Of a stretch of DNA of 64,000 bases, positions 47,910-56,456 are shown one piece after another. The DNA comes from Candidatus Altimarinota bacterium (GTDB lineage: Bacteria > Cyanobacteriota > Cyanobacteriia > Cyanobacteriales > Microcystaceae). Within the stretch, counting starts at the first letter, position 1. Each line of letters begins with the position of its first letter. A model generated the notes under the pieces. It did not search any database, was not told where the DNA came from, and saw only the letters and a program-made list of their open reading frames with translations. The stretch is taken from positions 1-64,000 of the forward strand of contig JAAUUT010000008.1 in NCBI GenBank assembly GCA_012031035.1, read 5' to 3'. The translations under genes and the position numbers were made by a program.

Positions 47910-48905
47910 ATGAAAAATTCCCTCTCGCTTATCTGGGAAATTCCTTTGGCAATTTTGTCATTTTTCTTTTATAAAGCCATGAAATTTTTCATCGGCAATC
48001 TTTATACTATCTATCTTGCTATTAATAAAAAAAATGCTTCTAGATGGCGCGTCTTATCCGCAGAAACACTAAAAACTCCCCTCAGTTTACCCGTGCTGAT
48101 GACGAAAGGGCCTCGTTGGAATACTCATGCTATTATTGGAACTCTCGGCCCTTTTTCAGTTAAAGATGCGATCGCGATCGATACGGAATCGGCAAATGCG
48201 TCTGCTCGTTCTTGGATTGCTGTAATTTATAGTTTTCCAGGTTATGAAACTATAACGAGTCTTGAATCGGAAAAACTTAATCCTACCGATCAATGGGCAT
48301 CTTTAAAATTAAAGCCAGGACAGTATAGTATTGGCTTAAGATATTATAATCGATTTGATAAAATTACTTTTCCTGCTATTAAAGTAGGCGATCGCGAATT
48401 AGTTGCAGCTACTCAAATTCCTTCAAATATCAATGATTTCTATCACAATTTAATTCAGAAAAAAAGTTGGTTTTATCTGGCACTGCATTACTATATTTTT
48501 ACGATTTTGAGATTGCGGAAATGGTTGCCAGAGTCTTTTGTTAGAAATGAGTATTTGCCAGTTGGTGCGCCCGATACAACCTTTTTTTACGGACATTTAT
48601 GGCGCGGACAATCGTTGCAAGTTGAAATCGAGCCATTATTAGTAAAGAATTACGACATTTACTTGACAGTATACGATCGCTCTAGTCTTCCTTTATTTTG
48701 GAGCCAGCTAGAACAAGAGAAATATCTGACGCAACCTATCGCAAATAACGGTTTTTATTTGATTCGGATGCGTCCCAAACCCGATTTAACAGACGAGTCC
48801 TTTAAAAAGTTGACAATTGAGTCAAACTTAAACGATGAAGATAGCTTAGTTCGATGCTTACAAATTTTAGGGAGCAATCGCGCGATCGCAACCTCAATTC
48901 CTTAA
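47910..48905 (+). CDS. Conserved cyanobacterial protein, possibly DUF6208
   Basis: The 331-residue protein has a hydrophobic N-terminal helix (about 8-30, LIWEIPLAILSFFFYKAMKF) and otherwise beta-rich, soluble-looking sequence, with PGQYSIGLRYYNRFDKITFP (about 140) and FFYGHLWRGQSLQVEIEPLL (about 225). I associate it with the cyanobacterial DUF6208 group, but not with certainty. No catalytic motif is seen. It is probably membrane-anchored with a cytosolic or lumenal beta domain. It directly precedes the type I secretion unit (239 bases upstream) on the same strand, so a link is possible. Confidence 0.6.
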   Translation: MKNSLSLIWEIPLAILSFFFYKAMKFFIGNLYTIYLAINKKNASRWRVLSAETLKTPLSLPVLMTKGPRWNTHAIIGTLGPFSVKDAIAIDTESANASARSWIAVIYSFPGYETITSLESEKLNPTDQWASLKLKPGQYSIGLRYYNRFDKITFPAIKVGDRELVAATQIPSNINDFYHNLIQKKSWFYLALHYYIFTILRLRKWLPESFVRNEYLPVGAPDTTFFYGHLWRGQSLQVEIEPLLVKNYDIYLTVYDRSSLPLFWSQLEQEKYLTQPIANNGFYLIRMRPKPDLTDESFKKLTIESNLNDEDSLVRCLQILGSNRAIATSIP

Positions 48906-49144
48906 CTTTTTCCTGGTAAGCTGTTACATCAAAATTATTTTAGGATTCATAAACGATATCTTTTGCCTATTCCCTATTCTCTAATTCCCAAAACTCCACC
49001 TCATCTATTTGAGAGATGCCATACATATTACGAAAGATAAATTCTTTACAAAATCTGAATAATTACTAGTGATTCGGGTATATATAAAGAAGAATTTGCG
49101 ATCGCAAATGGAAAAAGGCAAGGGTGCGATAAATTAGTAAGGTT

Positions 49145-52100
49145 ATGAATTATACAGCTACGGAATTTCAAGAATTTATAGCTTCAGTAGCGCCATTCGA
49201 CAAACTTCCAGACGAAGTTTTGATAGACCTGGCACAAAAAATCGAGCCGTGGCGCTACCGCATGGGTCAAATAGTCCTGATGCAGAAGAAAATGCTGCCT
49301 CATGTTGCAATTTTGTATGAAGGCAAAGCGCGTTTACTTAGTTACGATCCTCGCACCCAAATGCCCGTTACCCTCAAATTACTAGAATCCGGTTCTATAT
49401 TAGGCTGGGTTAATTTAGTTAGGGGAGTTGCTTGCGAAACGGTAATTTCTTCAACAGAAGCTATCTGTCTAACCCTCAAAAACAGCGATTTCACTAGATT
49501 GATAGAAGAGTATCCGCAGTTTGGCGAAGCTTTTCGCGGCAAAGCTGCAATTCTAGAAGTATTTGAGCTTTTAGGCTACCAACTAGCACAACAGGCACAA
49601 GGAGAAGTCAACCTCAAAGAATTGACGACTAAAATGATGAGCGATGTAGAAGTTCGCTACCTTGCTCCTGGTAAGTTGTCGAGTACCGACCTAACCTCGC
49701 TACAAGCGTCACGCAGAATATGGTTAGCAAGCGGTGCAAACATTGCCAATTGTGAAATTGGCGCTCGTCTCGACCTTTCTTCGCCTCAAACAATCGAGGT
49801 AATTGGAAATTCACAAGCGCGATTGCTCGGATTTACAGAAGAACGGTTAAACAGCAATTTACAATTAACTATCGAGCCAACAAGTTCTGTTTCCACGCCA
49901 GTCGAATCAACACTCGAATCGCTACCCGATACCCAACCAACGGCGATTCCTTATGCAGAAGCTGAATTGCTAGAGGAAGAACGCAAAGTCGAGGTACAAT
50001 CTGCCGAAGTAACGACCGAGAAAAAGTACCCTCACGTTTCGGGAAAAACGCCTCTAGAAGCGGGAGTTGCTTGCTTCCAAATGCTCAGTCAGTATTTTGG
50101 AATGCCTTTTCGCAAGGAAGTCATCCGCCGTATCGTCAGCGATCAATTAGTGCGTAGCGACAATCTTTCGTTGCCGTTGTGCGGCGCGATCGCGGAATTA
50201 ATGGGACTCAACGCGCAACTTGTCAAGATTCCTGCCAAATCTTTTACCAATCTTAATGCTCCCGTATTGGTACGCTGGCAAGATAGTTTAGCGATTCTCT
50301 ACGAAATTAGCGATCGCTACATGGTCATCGGCGTACCCGAAATTGGCATTCTGCGCCGACAAAGTGCCGATTTCCTCGAAAGTTGGGGTGTAGAAGGCGA
50401 AGTGCTGCTGCTGCAAAAGACCAAAGAAACTCCCCAAGAACGCTTTGGTTTGCGCTGGTTTCTCCCTGCTTTGACTCGCTATCGTCGAGTGCTGATCGAA
50501 GTCTTTGTTGCTTCTTTCTTCGTGCAGCTATTTGGATTGGCGAATCCCTTGATGGTTCAGGTCATTATCGACAAGGTAATCGTCCAAAATAGCGTCGATA
50601 CGCTGCAAGTTTTGGGAATATTCCTAGTTGTTATCGCGATTTTTGAAGCCGTTCTCACTACTTTGAGAACTTATCTGTTTGTCGATACGACCAACCGCAT
50701 CGACATGAGTTTGGGTTCTGAAATTATCGATCACTTGCTGCGTCTGCCATTGCGATACTTTGAACGCCGACCCGTTGGGGAAATCTCCACTCGCGTCAAC
50801 GAACTCGAAAATATCCGACAGTTTCTGACTGGAACTGCCCTAACGGTAGTTTTGGATGCTGTTTTTTCTGTCGTCTATATCATCGCGATGGTCATTTATA
50901 GCCCCATCCTGACAGCGGTAGCGTTGGGAATTGTGCCTGTATTTGTCGCTTTAACTATCTTTTTCTCTCCCATTATTCGCCGACAACTGCGCGTCAAAGC
51001 AGAACGTAATGCCCAAACCCAATCGTATTTAGTCGAGGTGATGACGGGGATTCAAACGGTTAAAGCGCAGAATATCGAATTGCGATCGCGCTGGCAATGG
51101 CAAGAAAAATATGCCAACTACGTTTCCGCCGGATTCCAAACCGTAATTACCTCAACCTTTGCTAGTTCGATGAGTAACTTCCTCAACAAACTATCGGGAT
51201 TGTTGGTACTGTGGGTTGGCGCTTACTTAGTCTTGCAACAAGAACTTACTTTAGGTCAGTTAATTGCCTTCCGCATCATCGCTAGCTATGTAACTTCGCC
51301 GATTTTACGCCTCGCTCAAATTTGGCAGAATTTCCAAGAAACAGCCCTATCCTTGGAAAGATTGGCAGATATCGTCGATTCGCCTCAAGAAGCCGAACAA
51401 GACAGACAAAATATTCCCATGCCTTTAATTAAAGGGGCAGTCAAATACGAAAATATCTCCTTCCGCTTCAAAAGTCACGGCCCATTGCAACTTTATAACG
51501 TCAATTTAGAGTTTCAACCAGGAACCTTTGTGGCGATCGTCGGACAAAGCGGCGCGGGAAAAAGTACCGTTACCAAACTAGTTTCCCGATTATACGAACC
51601 CGAATCGGGACGCATTCTCATTGATGGCTACGATATTAACAAAGTAGAACTTTATTCGCTACGCCGTCAAATTGGGGTAGTTCCCCAAGATACCCTGCTT
51701 TTTGATGGCACGGTACAAGATAATATTGCCCTCACCAATCCCGATGCAACCACTGAGGATGTTATTGAAGCAGCTAAAGTCGCTGCCGCTCACGAATTTA
51801 TTATGCAACTTCCCAATGGCTACAATACCAGAGTTGGGGAACGAGGCTCGGCACTATCGGGGGGACAGCGACAGCGTATCGCGATCGCCCGAACCGTAAT
51901 GCAACAACCGCGCATTCTCGTCCTCGACGAAGCAACAAGCGCCCTCGACTATGCCACCGAACAACAACTGTGTATCAATCTCATCGATGCCTTTCACGAC
52001 CGAACGGTCTTTTTCATCACCCACCGTCTCGGCTCAATTAAAAATTCCGATGTTATCGTAATGATGGATGCAGGTTCAGTAGTAGAACAAGGATCTCACG

Positions 52101-52162
52101 AAGAGTTGATGGCGCTCAAAGGACGCTATTACTACCTTTATAACCAACAAGAAAAATCGTAA
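49145..52162 (+). CDS. Type I secretion ABC exporter with cNMP-binding-like and degenerate C39-like domains
   Basis: The 1005-residue protein has four parts: a cyclic-nucleotide-binding-like domain (about 18-135), a linker domain (about 160-240), a C39-peptidase-like domain (about 297-430) and a six-helix ABC exporter core with NBD (about 440-1000). The NBD is complete: GQSGAGKST, LSGGQRQR, VLDEATSALD and FITHRLG. In the C39-like domain the usual DCGxAC reads EAGVAC (catalytic Cys is Ala306), and the His and Asp positions are also lost, so it should dock substrates, as in HlyB, rather than cut leaders. The phosphate-binding cassette of the cNMP domain lacks the Arg. It is followed 37 bases later by the receiver-HlyD gene. 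Inner membrane. Confidence 0.93.
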   Translation: MNYTATEFQEFIASVAPFDKLPDEVLIDLAQKIEPWRYRMGQIVLMQKKMLPHVAILYEGKARLLSYDPRTQMPVTLKLLESGSILGWVNLVRGVACETVISSTEAICLTLKNSDFTRLIEEYPQFGEAFRGKAAILEVFELLGYQLAQQAQGEVNLKELTTKMMSDVEVRYLAPGKLSSTDLTSLQASRRIWLASGANIANCEIGARLDLSSPQTIEVIGNSQARLLGFTEERLNSNLQLTIEPTSSVSTPVESTLESLPDTQPTAIPYAEAELLEEERKVEVQSAEVTTEKKYPHVSGKTPLEAGVACFQMLSQYFGMPFRKEVIRRIVSDQLVRSDNLSLPLCGAIAELMGLNAQLVKIPAKSFTNLNAPVLVRWQDSLAILYEISDRYMVIGVPEIGILRRQSADFLESWGVEGEVLLLQKTKETPQERFGLRWFLPALTRYRRVLIEVFVASFFVQLFGLANPLMVQVIIDKVIVQNSVDTLQVLGIFLVVIAIFEAVLTTLRTYLFVDTTNRIDMSLGSEIIDHLLRLPLRYFERRPVGEISTRVNELENIRQFLTGTALTVVLDAVFSVVYIIAMVIYSPILTAVALGIVPVFVALTIFFSPIIRRQLRVKAERNAQTQSYLVEVMTGIQTVKAQNIELRSRWQWQEKYANYVSAGFQTVITSTFASSMSNFLNKLSGLLVLWVGAYLVLQQELTLGQLIAFRIIASYVTSPILRLAQIWQNFQETALSLERLADIVDSPQEAEQDRQNIPMPLIKGAVKYENISFRFKSHGPLQLYNVNLEFQPGTFVAIVGQSGAGKSTVTKLVSRLYEPESGRILIDGYDINKVELYSLRRQIGVVPQDTLLFDGTVQDNIALTNPDATTEDVIEAAKVAAAHEFIMQLPNGYNTRVGERGSALSGGQRQRIAIARTVMQQPRILVLDEATSALDYATEQQLCINLIDAFHDRTVFFITHRLGSIKNSDVIVMMDAGSVVEQGSHEELMALKGRYYYLYNQQEKS

Positions 52163-52199
52163 TGAATTCTCAATAAAAAACGATACGTAACATACGGCA

Positions 52200-54398
52200 A
52201 TGATAAATTTAGTTAATGGCAATCAGGGAAATAGCGATCGCGAAGAGAAAATTCGCATTCTAGTCGTAGACGATCAGCGCATGATTCGAGAAGGGTTAAA
52301 AACCTTACTCGATTCGGAAGAAGATTTAGAAGTAGTAGGAACGTCAGCAGACGGAGAAACGGCGATCGAACAGGTAGATCTGCTGCGTCCCGATATCGTT
52401 CTCATCGATATGGAAATGCCGGGACTTGACGGCGTAACCACCACCAAGACGATTTGTGAGAAATACGAAGATATTAAAGTTTTGGTGCTGAGCAGTTACG
52501 ATAACAACGACTATATCGTGCAATCGCTCGATGCAGGGGCAAAAGGCTATCTGCTCAAAGGAACGCCCGCTCACGAACTCAGAGAAGCCATTCGCTCGAT
52601 TTATAAAGGTTACGTTCATATCGGGCCGGGACTGTTTGAAAAAATTATTCCCAAAACCAAAGCAGAAGTTGGCGGCGCGATCGTCAAACAAGCCCCCACA
52701 CAAATAAAAAGCAAAATTGTCGAACCATCGGGGTTGAGTAACGGCGCAGCCAAATCAGGGGCACTCGCAACTAGCCCTCAAGAACCTCTCATCGCCCCTT
52801 TTGAACAAACCGTCATTCTGAAACAGTCGCCCATGTGGTCGCGGGCGATCGTTTGGTCGATTATCGGCGTAACGCTCTTTGGGATTATCTGGGCGGCGTT
52901 TGCCAAGATAGAACAAGTCGTTCCCGCCCAAGGCGAACTGAAGCCCCAAGGAAAAGTCAAAGAAATTCAAGCGCCCGTTAATGGAGTCGTCAAAGAGGTT
53001 TTTGTCGAAGATGGCGATCGCGTCGAAAAAGGGCAAGTATTAGCAACGCTAGATTCGACAGCATCAGCAGCAGAATTAAAATCTTATCAAAAGATTCGTC
53101 AGTCTCTTTTGCAAGAAAATCAGTTTTATAAGACGTTGATGGATCGCAGCATCGATGAATATGAGGTAGAAAACGCGATCGCGCGTCTTAATATCCCCAG
53201 ACAAGTAGCCGCCCTAGCCCGAAATCGAGCCGAACTCGTAGCGGAAAACCAACTATTTCAAGCGCAGTTGTCAGGAGGCTCGACAGCTAGACTCAGTGCA
53301 GCGCAGCGCGATCGCTTGCAAACTGCTCAAGAAGAATCCCAATCCCGCGCGGCAACGGCAAGATTGGAGATGGAACAACTCGGCAAACAACTGACACAAA
53401 ATCAAGTTCAGTTAGCTGATGCGAGAAAGCAACTTATCGACGATCGCAGAACCCTCGAAGAAATCAATCAAAGAAATAAAAAAGCGATCGCCCAAGCGGA
53501 AGAAAGCTTGAAGATCGAAGAGGGAATTTTCAGAGATGTCGAACCTTTACGCGAAGAGGGCGCGCTCGCTAAACTGCAACTAGAGCGACAGCGACAATCG
53601 ATTAACGATCGCCGTGCCGAGTTAATCAAGCAAAGAGCCGACGGAACGATTGAATACAATAGGCAACAGCAACAAGTACAAACCCGTCGCGCCGAAATAG
53701 ACAGATTCCTTGAAGAAGAAAAACGTCTCAAGTTGGCGATCGCTCAAGCAAGAGAAAAGTTAAATAATACCGTTGCCCTCTCTAGCAAAGAAGTGCGCGA
53801 TCGCGTTGCTGAAAATGAGAAACGCATTGCTGACATTGACTCTCAGCTTACCAAATCCATTGTAGACAACGAAAATCGAATCTCCGAACTCGATTCTCAA
53901 ATTAGTCGCGCCCAAGTAACTTTAAAATATCAAGAATTGCGAGCGCCCGTTACTGGAACAGTATTCGATCTCAAAGCTGGGGCAGGCTACGTTACGCCGC
54001 CAACTCAAACCGAGCCTTTGCTTAAAATCGTTCCAGAAGATGTCTTAGTCGCGAAAGTTGATGTCAACGATGCAGATATCGGCTTCGTGCGGGAAGGAAT
54101 GAAAGCAGATGTGAGAATTAATACTTTCTCATTTAGCGAGTTTGGCGACATCAAAGGCGAAGTTATTTCTATTGGTTCGGATGCCTTACCCCCAGATGAG
54201 ATACACCGCACTTATCGCTTCCCCGTGCGAATTAAGTTAGACCAGCAACAATTGAATGCTAGCGGACGAAATCCCCTACCCTTGCAATCGGGGATGGGCG
54301 TGACTGCTAACATTAAAGTCAACGAAGATCGCACGGTTTTGAGTTTATTTACCGAACTGTTCGTCAAGAAAGTAGAACCGCTTAAAGAAGTTCGTTAA
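52200..54398 (+). CDS. Response-regulator receiver fused to an HlyD-type membrane fusion protein
   Basis: The single 732-residue frame starts with a NarL/FixJ-type receiver (about 18-140) in which all phosphorylation residues are kept: Asp24/Asp25 (VVDDQ), phosphoacceptor Asp70 (VLIDMEMPG), Ser98 (VLSS) and Lys120 (GYLLKG). A flexible linker (about 145-205) leads to one membrane helix (216-236) and then a full HlyD adaptor: lipoyl half (GVVKEVFVEDGDRVEKGQVL), long Gln/Arg-rich coiled coil (about 310-590), second lipoyl half (LRAPVTGTVFDL) and beta-barrel. The receiver is cytosolic and the adaptor is periplasmic. Usual HlyD proteins lack the first 200 residues. With the exporter upstream it forms a two-gene unit. 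Confidence 0.95.
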   Translation: MINLVNGNQGNSDREEKIRILVVDDQRMIREGLKTLLDSEEDLEVVGTSADGETAIEQVDLLRPDIVLIDMEMPGLDGVTTTKTICEKYEDIKVLVLSSYDNNDYIVQSLDAGAKGYLLKGTPAHELREAIRSIYKGYVHIGPGLFEKIIPKTKAEVGGAIVKQAPTQIKSKIVEPSGLSNGAAKSGALATSPQEPLIAPFEQTVILKQSPMWSRAIVWSIIGVTLFGIIWAAFAKIEQVVPAQGELKPQGKVKEIQAPVNGVVKEVFVEDGDRVEKGQVLATLDSTASAAELKSYQKIRQSLLQENQFYKTLMDRSIDEYEVENAIARLNIPRQVAALARNRAELVAENQLFQAQLSGGSTARLSAAQRDRLQTAQEESQSRAATARLEMEQLGKQLTQNQVQLADARKQLIDDRRTLEEINQRNKKAIAQAEESLKIEEGIFRDVEPLREEGALAKLQLERQRQSINDRRAELIKQRADGTIEYNRQQQQVQTRRAEIDRFLEEEKRLKLAIAQAREKLNNTVALSSKEVRDRVAENEKRIADIDSQLTKSIVDNENRISELDSQISRAQVTLKYQELRAPVTGTVFDLKAGAGYVTPPTQTEPLLKIVPEDVLVAKVDVNDADIGFVREGMKADVRINTFSFSEFGDIKGEVISIGSDALPPDEIHRTYRFPVRIKLDQQQLNASGRNPLPLQSGMGVTANIKVNEDRTVLSLFTELFVKKVEPLKEVR

Positions 54399-54402
54399 CA
54401 AC

Positions 54403-54430
54403 AAAGGTACAAGGATTTCCTTGTGCCTTT
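54403..54430 (+). terminator. Hairpin terminator of the secretion unit
   Basis: AAAGGTACAAGG (54403-54414) pairs with CCTTGTGCCTTT (54419-54430) with one G-T pair across a 4-base loop, followed by ATTGATTT. It lies five bases after the stop of the receiver-HlyD gene. Confidence 0.75.
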
Positions 54431-54522
54431 ATTGATTTGAACTCAATCGCTTTGGAATTGTCAGTCAATTCTAAAAAAGATTGTATGGCGATCTATTTTC
54501 ATGGTATTATGGGAGTCTGTGC

Positions 54523-54596
54523 GGACGTATAGCTCAGTTGGTTAGAGTACGTCGTTGACATCGACGGGGTCACTGGTTCGAGTCCAGTTACGTCCA
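54523..54596 (+). tRNA. trnV: tRNA-Val (anticodon GAC)
   Basis: The 74-base cloverleaf has acceptor arms GGACGTA/TACGTCC with discriminator A, a D arm AGCTCAGTTGGTTAGAGT, anticodon stem CGTCG/CGACG with loop TTGACAT (GAC anticodon) and T arm ACTGG-TTCGAGT-CCAGT. CCA is not encoded. It lies on the plus strand between the secretion unit and the MITE copy 2. No integrase gene is adjacent. Confidence 0.96.
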
Positions 54597-54765
54597 TTTC
54601 GGCTTATTAATCTGTTTAGCAAAACTTTCTTAGATTAAATTATATCTATAAAAATTAGACAAGTTAGGCGTTTAAACCCCTATTGATAAATAGGACAGGC
54701 AATTAATTTTGCCCGCCCTAGAGCAGCTTTCTTTATATTTGAACTGGGAACCGTTTATTTAAGGT

Positions 54766-54876
54766 TAAGCTGTTCCACATCTAGATTTCCTATTAATGAG
54801 TGAAGAAAGACTTCTTAAAACTCTCTCCCAGTCTCCCAGTCCAACTTTTATGGTAGCCTAAATGTTTAACAGCTTA
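54766..54876. mobile_element. 111-bp MITE-like element, copy 2
   Basis: Same length and terminal inverted repeats as the copy at 14573-14683, with about seven differences, mostly in one internal patch. GT flanks both ends. Its right end encodes the last five residues and the stop of the SLH gene on the minus strand. Confidence 0.8.
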
Positions 54877-56099
54877 GTAGCTGTAGTATTCCCTTTCAGA
54901 CAATTGAGCATCCGTAGCGTCGCTGCGGCTGAGTAATTGCGAAAGGCAGGTTGGTTCGGGGCAAACTCAGTACCTGTTTCATTAAGCGGAGAAGCTACTT
55001 GACAATAAGCTGACATTTGATTGACCAGCATTTCAGCCCAATGCCCGCTAGTATCGGAGAAAGTTGTTTTCGTTGTAGTTTGCTTAGCTGTTAATTGAGC
55101 CGTCGTAGTACGTTGAGATTGGGCATATTGAGAGGCTTTTTGCAAGACAGCGATTAACTCGGCTCTCGTTACTTCTTTAGTTGGTTGAAACGTTCCATCT
55201 GGATAGCCGCTAACAATTTGGTTTTTCTGCGCCCATTGAATTTTTGCCGCACTCCAACGAGAGGCTTGTACGTCTGGATAGGGAGACTCAGTAACGCGAT
55301 CGCTCATATTCAGTTTTACATCGGGAAGCGTTTTGAAAGCCTCAATAACCATCGAGACTAATTGTTCTCTGGTGAGAGCAACTTGGGGACGAAATGTACT
55401 ATCTTCTTTAAATCCAGCGATAAATCTTTGGGCGACTGCTTGTTCGATTTCGGCTTTGTAGATGTCGTCGCCAATATCTCGAAACGCGATCGCGGGAGTT
55501 CCAGGAGTATGATTGGGAGGTAAAACTCCGCCAGCAGCTACGATTGTTTCACCAGTCCCGCTGAAATAGAAGTGACCGAGTTCTTTGCCATCATAGGCTC
55601 TTTTTGAAAATTGCCACCCAGGTTCGAGAACGAATTTCATGAATCCTTGAGACATTCCCCTCGTCCTACCAACGATAATTTCTGGCCCTCCGGTTCTAGG
55701 GGTTCCTACTAAAACCAATTCTCCGTTGCGCTGAACGACGCTGAGAAGATAATTTAAACCGTAATCTCGACCGTCGATCCGAAGAGAATAGCCGTTACTG
55801 TCGGTTGCGCGGCGACAATGCCCAGTAAAATCGAAATTCAGGAGTAGAGGATTGACCAGGACTGGATCGGAGCCGCTTTCGCTCCAGCACTGATTTTTAT
55901 CAGGAATTTGCTCGATGACAAGTAAGTCATATTTCTTATCGCCGTAAGGTCTAGCAACAGCAATGACTTGACTTTGGTCGATAAGTTGTTCGTCGAAAGA
56001 AGCGGCTGAACGAGCCGAATTAAAAGGAATAATACTAGTTAAAGCAACGGTTGCTACTGTAGCGAGTCGAACAGGTAGGGTAAATTTCATGGTTTTCAT
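54858..56099 (-). CDS. DUF3747 and S-layer homology domain protein
   Basis: The 413-residue protein has a Sec signal (VATVALTSIIPFNSARSA) followed by a DUF3747 domain (about 35-205, with HCRRATDSNGYSLRIDG and PRTGGPEIIVGRTRGMSQGF) and three SLH motifs (about 210-400: FRDIGDDIYKAEIEQAVAQR, YPDVQASRWSAAKIQWAQKN and FSDTSGHWAEMLVNQMSAY). SLH motifs bind cell-wall polymers, so the protein sits in the envelope. The C terminus ends with KLLNI followed by TAG, both encoded by the MITE inverted repeat. It could be a substrate-type or wall-anchored partner of the nearby secretion system, but that is only proximity. Confidence 0.9.
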   Translation of the reverse strand: MKTMKFTLPVRLATVATVALTSIIPFNSARSAASFDEQLIDQSQVIAVARPYGDKKYDLLVIEQIPDKNQCWSESGSDPVLVNPLLLNFDFTGHCRRATDSNGYSLRIDGRDYGLNYLLSVVQRNGELVLVGTPRTGGPEIIVGRTRGMSQGFMKFVLEPGWQFSKRAYDGKELGHFYFSGTGETIVAAGGVLPPNHTPGTPAIAFRDIGDDIYKAEIEQAVAQRFIAGFKEDSTFRPQVALTREQLVSMVIEAFKTLPDVKLNMSDRVTESPYPDVQASRWSAAKIQWAQKNQIVSGYPDGTFQPTKEVTRAELIAVLQKASQYAQSQRTTTAQLTAKQTTTKTTFSDTSGHWAEMLVNQMSAYCQVASPLNETGTEFAPNQPAFRNYSAAATLRMLNCLKGNTTATKLLNI

Positions 56100-56456
56100 A
56101 TAAAGGTTTTTGGTATCTGTCTAGTTGAAAACAATATAAGCTAGGGCGATCGCCTAAATTAATGACCGATTTATTCACGATCGTGTTCCGTAAAAGGGGT
56201 TGGCGGCTGGGCAAAAGAGAAAAAATTTTTTATGACTAACCAGTAATTCATGATTAGATGGTTAGAATTTAATAACCTCTGTAATAAGATTAAAAAGCCC
56301 AATCATAAACATCGTTCCGCCCTACTTAATTACAAAGTTAGACGGGCGATCGCGGGTTGCCCTCTGGCGAAAGTGAGAAATTGCTCAATGACTAATGACG
56401 CGAAATCCCCGCCTTAACAAGGCGGGGATAAGCTAGGTTAACGTTAGAACGTGCGT
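56100..56456. other. Intergenic region with a strong palindrome
   Basis: This 357-base spacer follows the ABC exporter gene (minus strand). ATCCCCGCCTT-AAC-AAGGCGGGGAT at 56405-56429 is a perfect 11-bp stem with a 3-base loop, but no T run follows, so it may be a terminator variant or a repeat of IS-associated type. No gene is seen. Confidence 0.6.

Noticed and set aside
48915..48945. TAAGCTGTTACATC as a third MITE copy
   Set aside because: Only the first nine bases match the inverted repeat and no second end is found nearby.
49145..52162. Active bacteriocin-processing C39 exporter
   Set aside because: Cys, His and Asp positions are all changed, so leader cleavage is unlikely.
54523..54596. 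tRNA-Val as an attachment site for an island starting at the SLH gene
   Set aside because: No direct repeat of the tRNA 3' end and no integrase in the window; only chance proximity to the MITE.
56405..56429. GC palindrome as an IS200/IS605 end
   Set aside because: No tnpA or tnpB nearby; may equally be a terminator.
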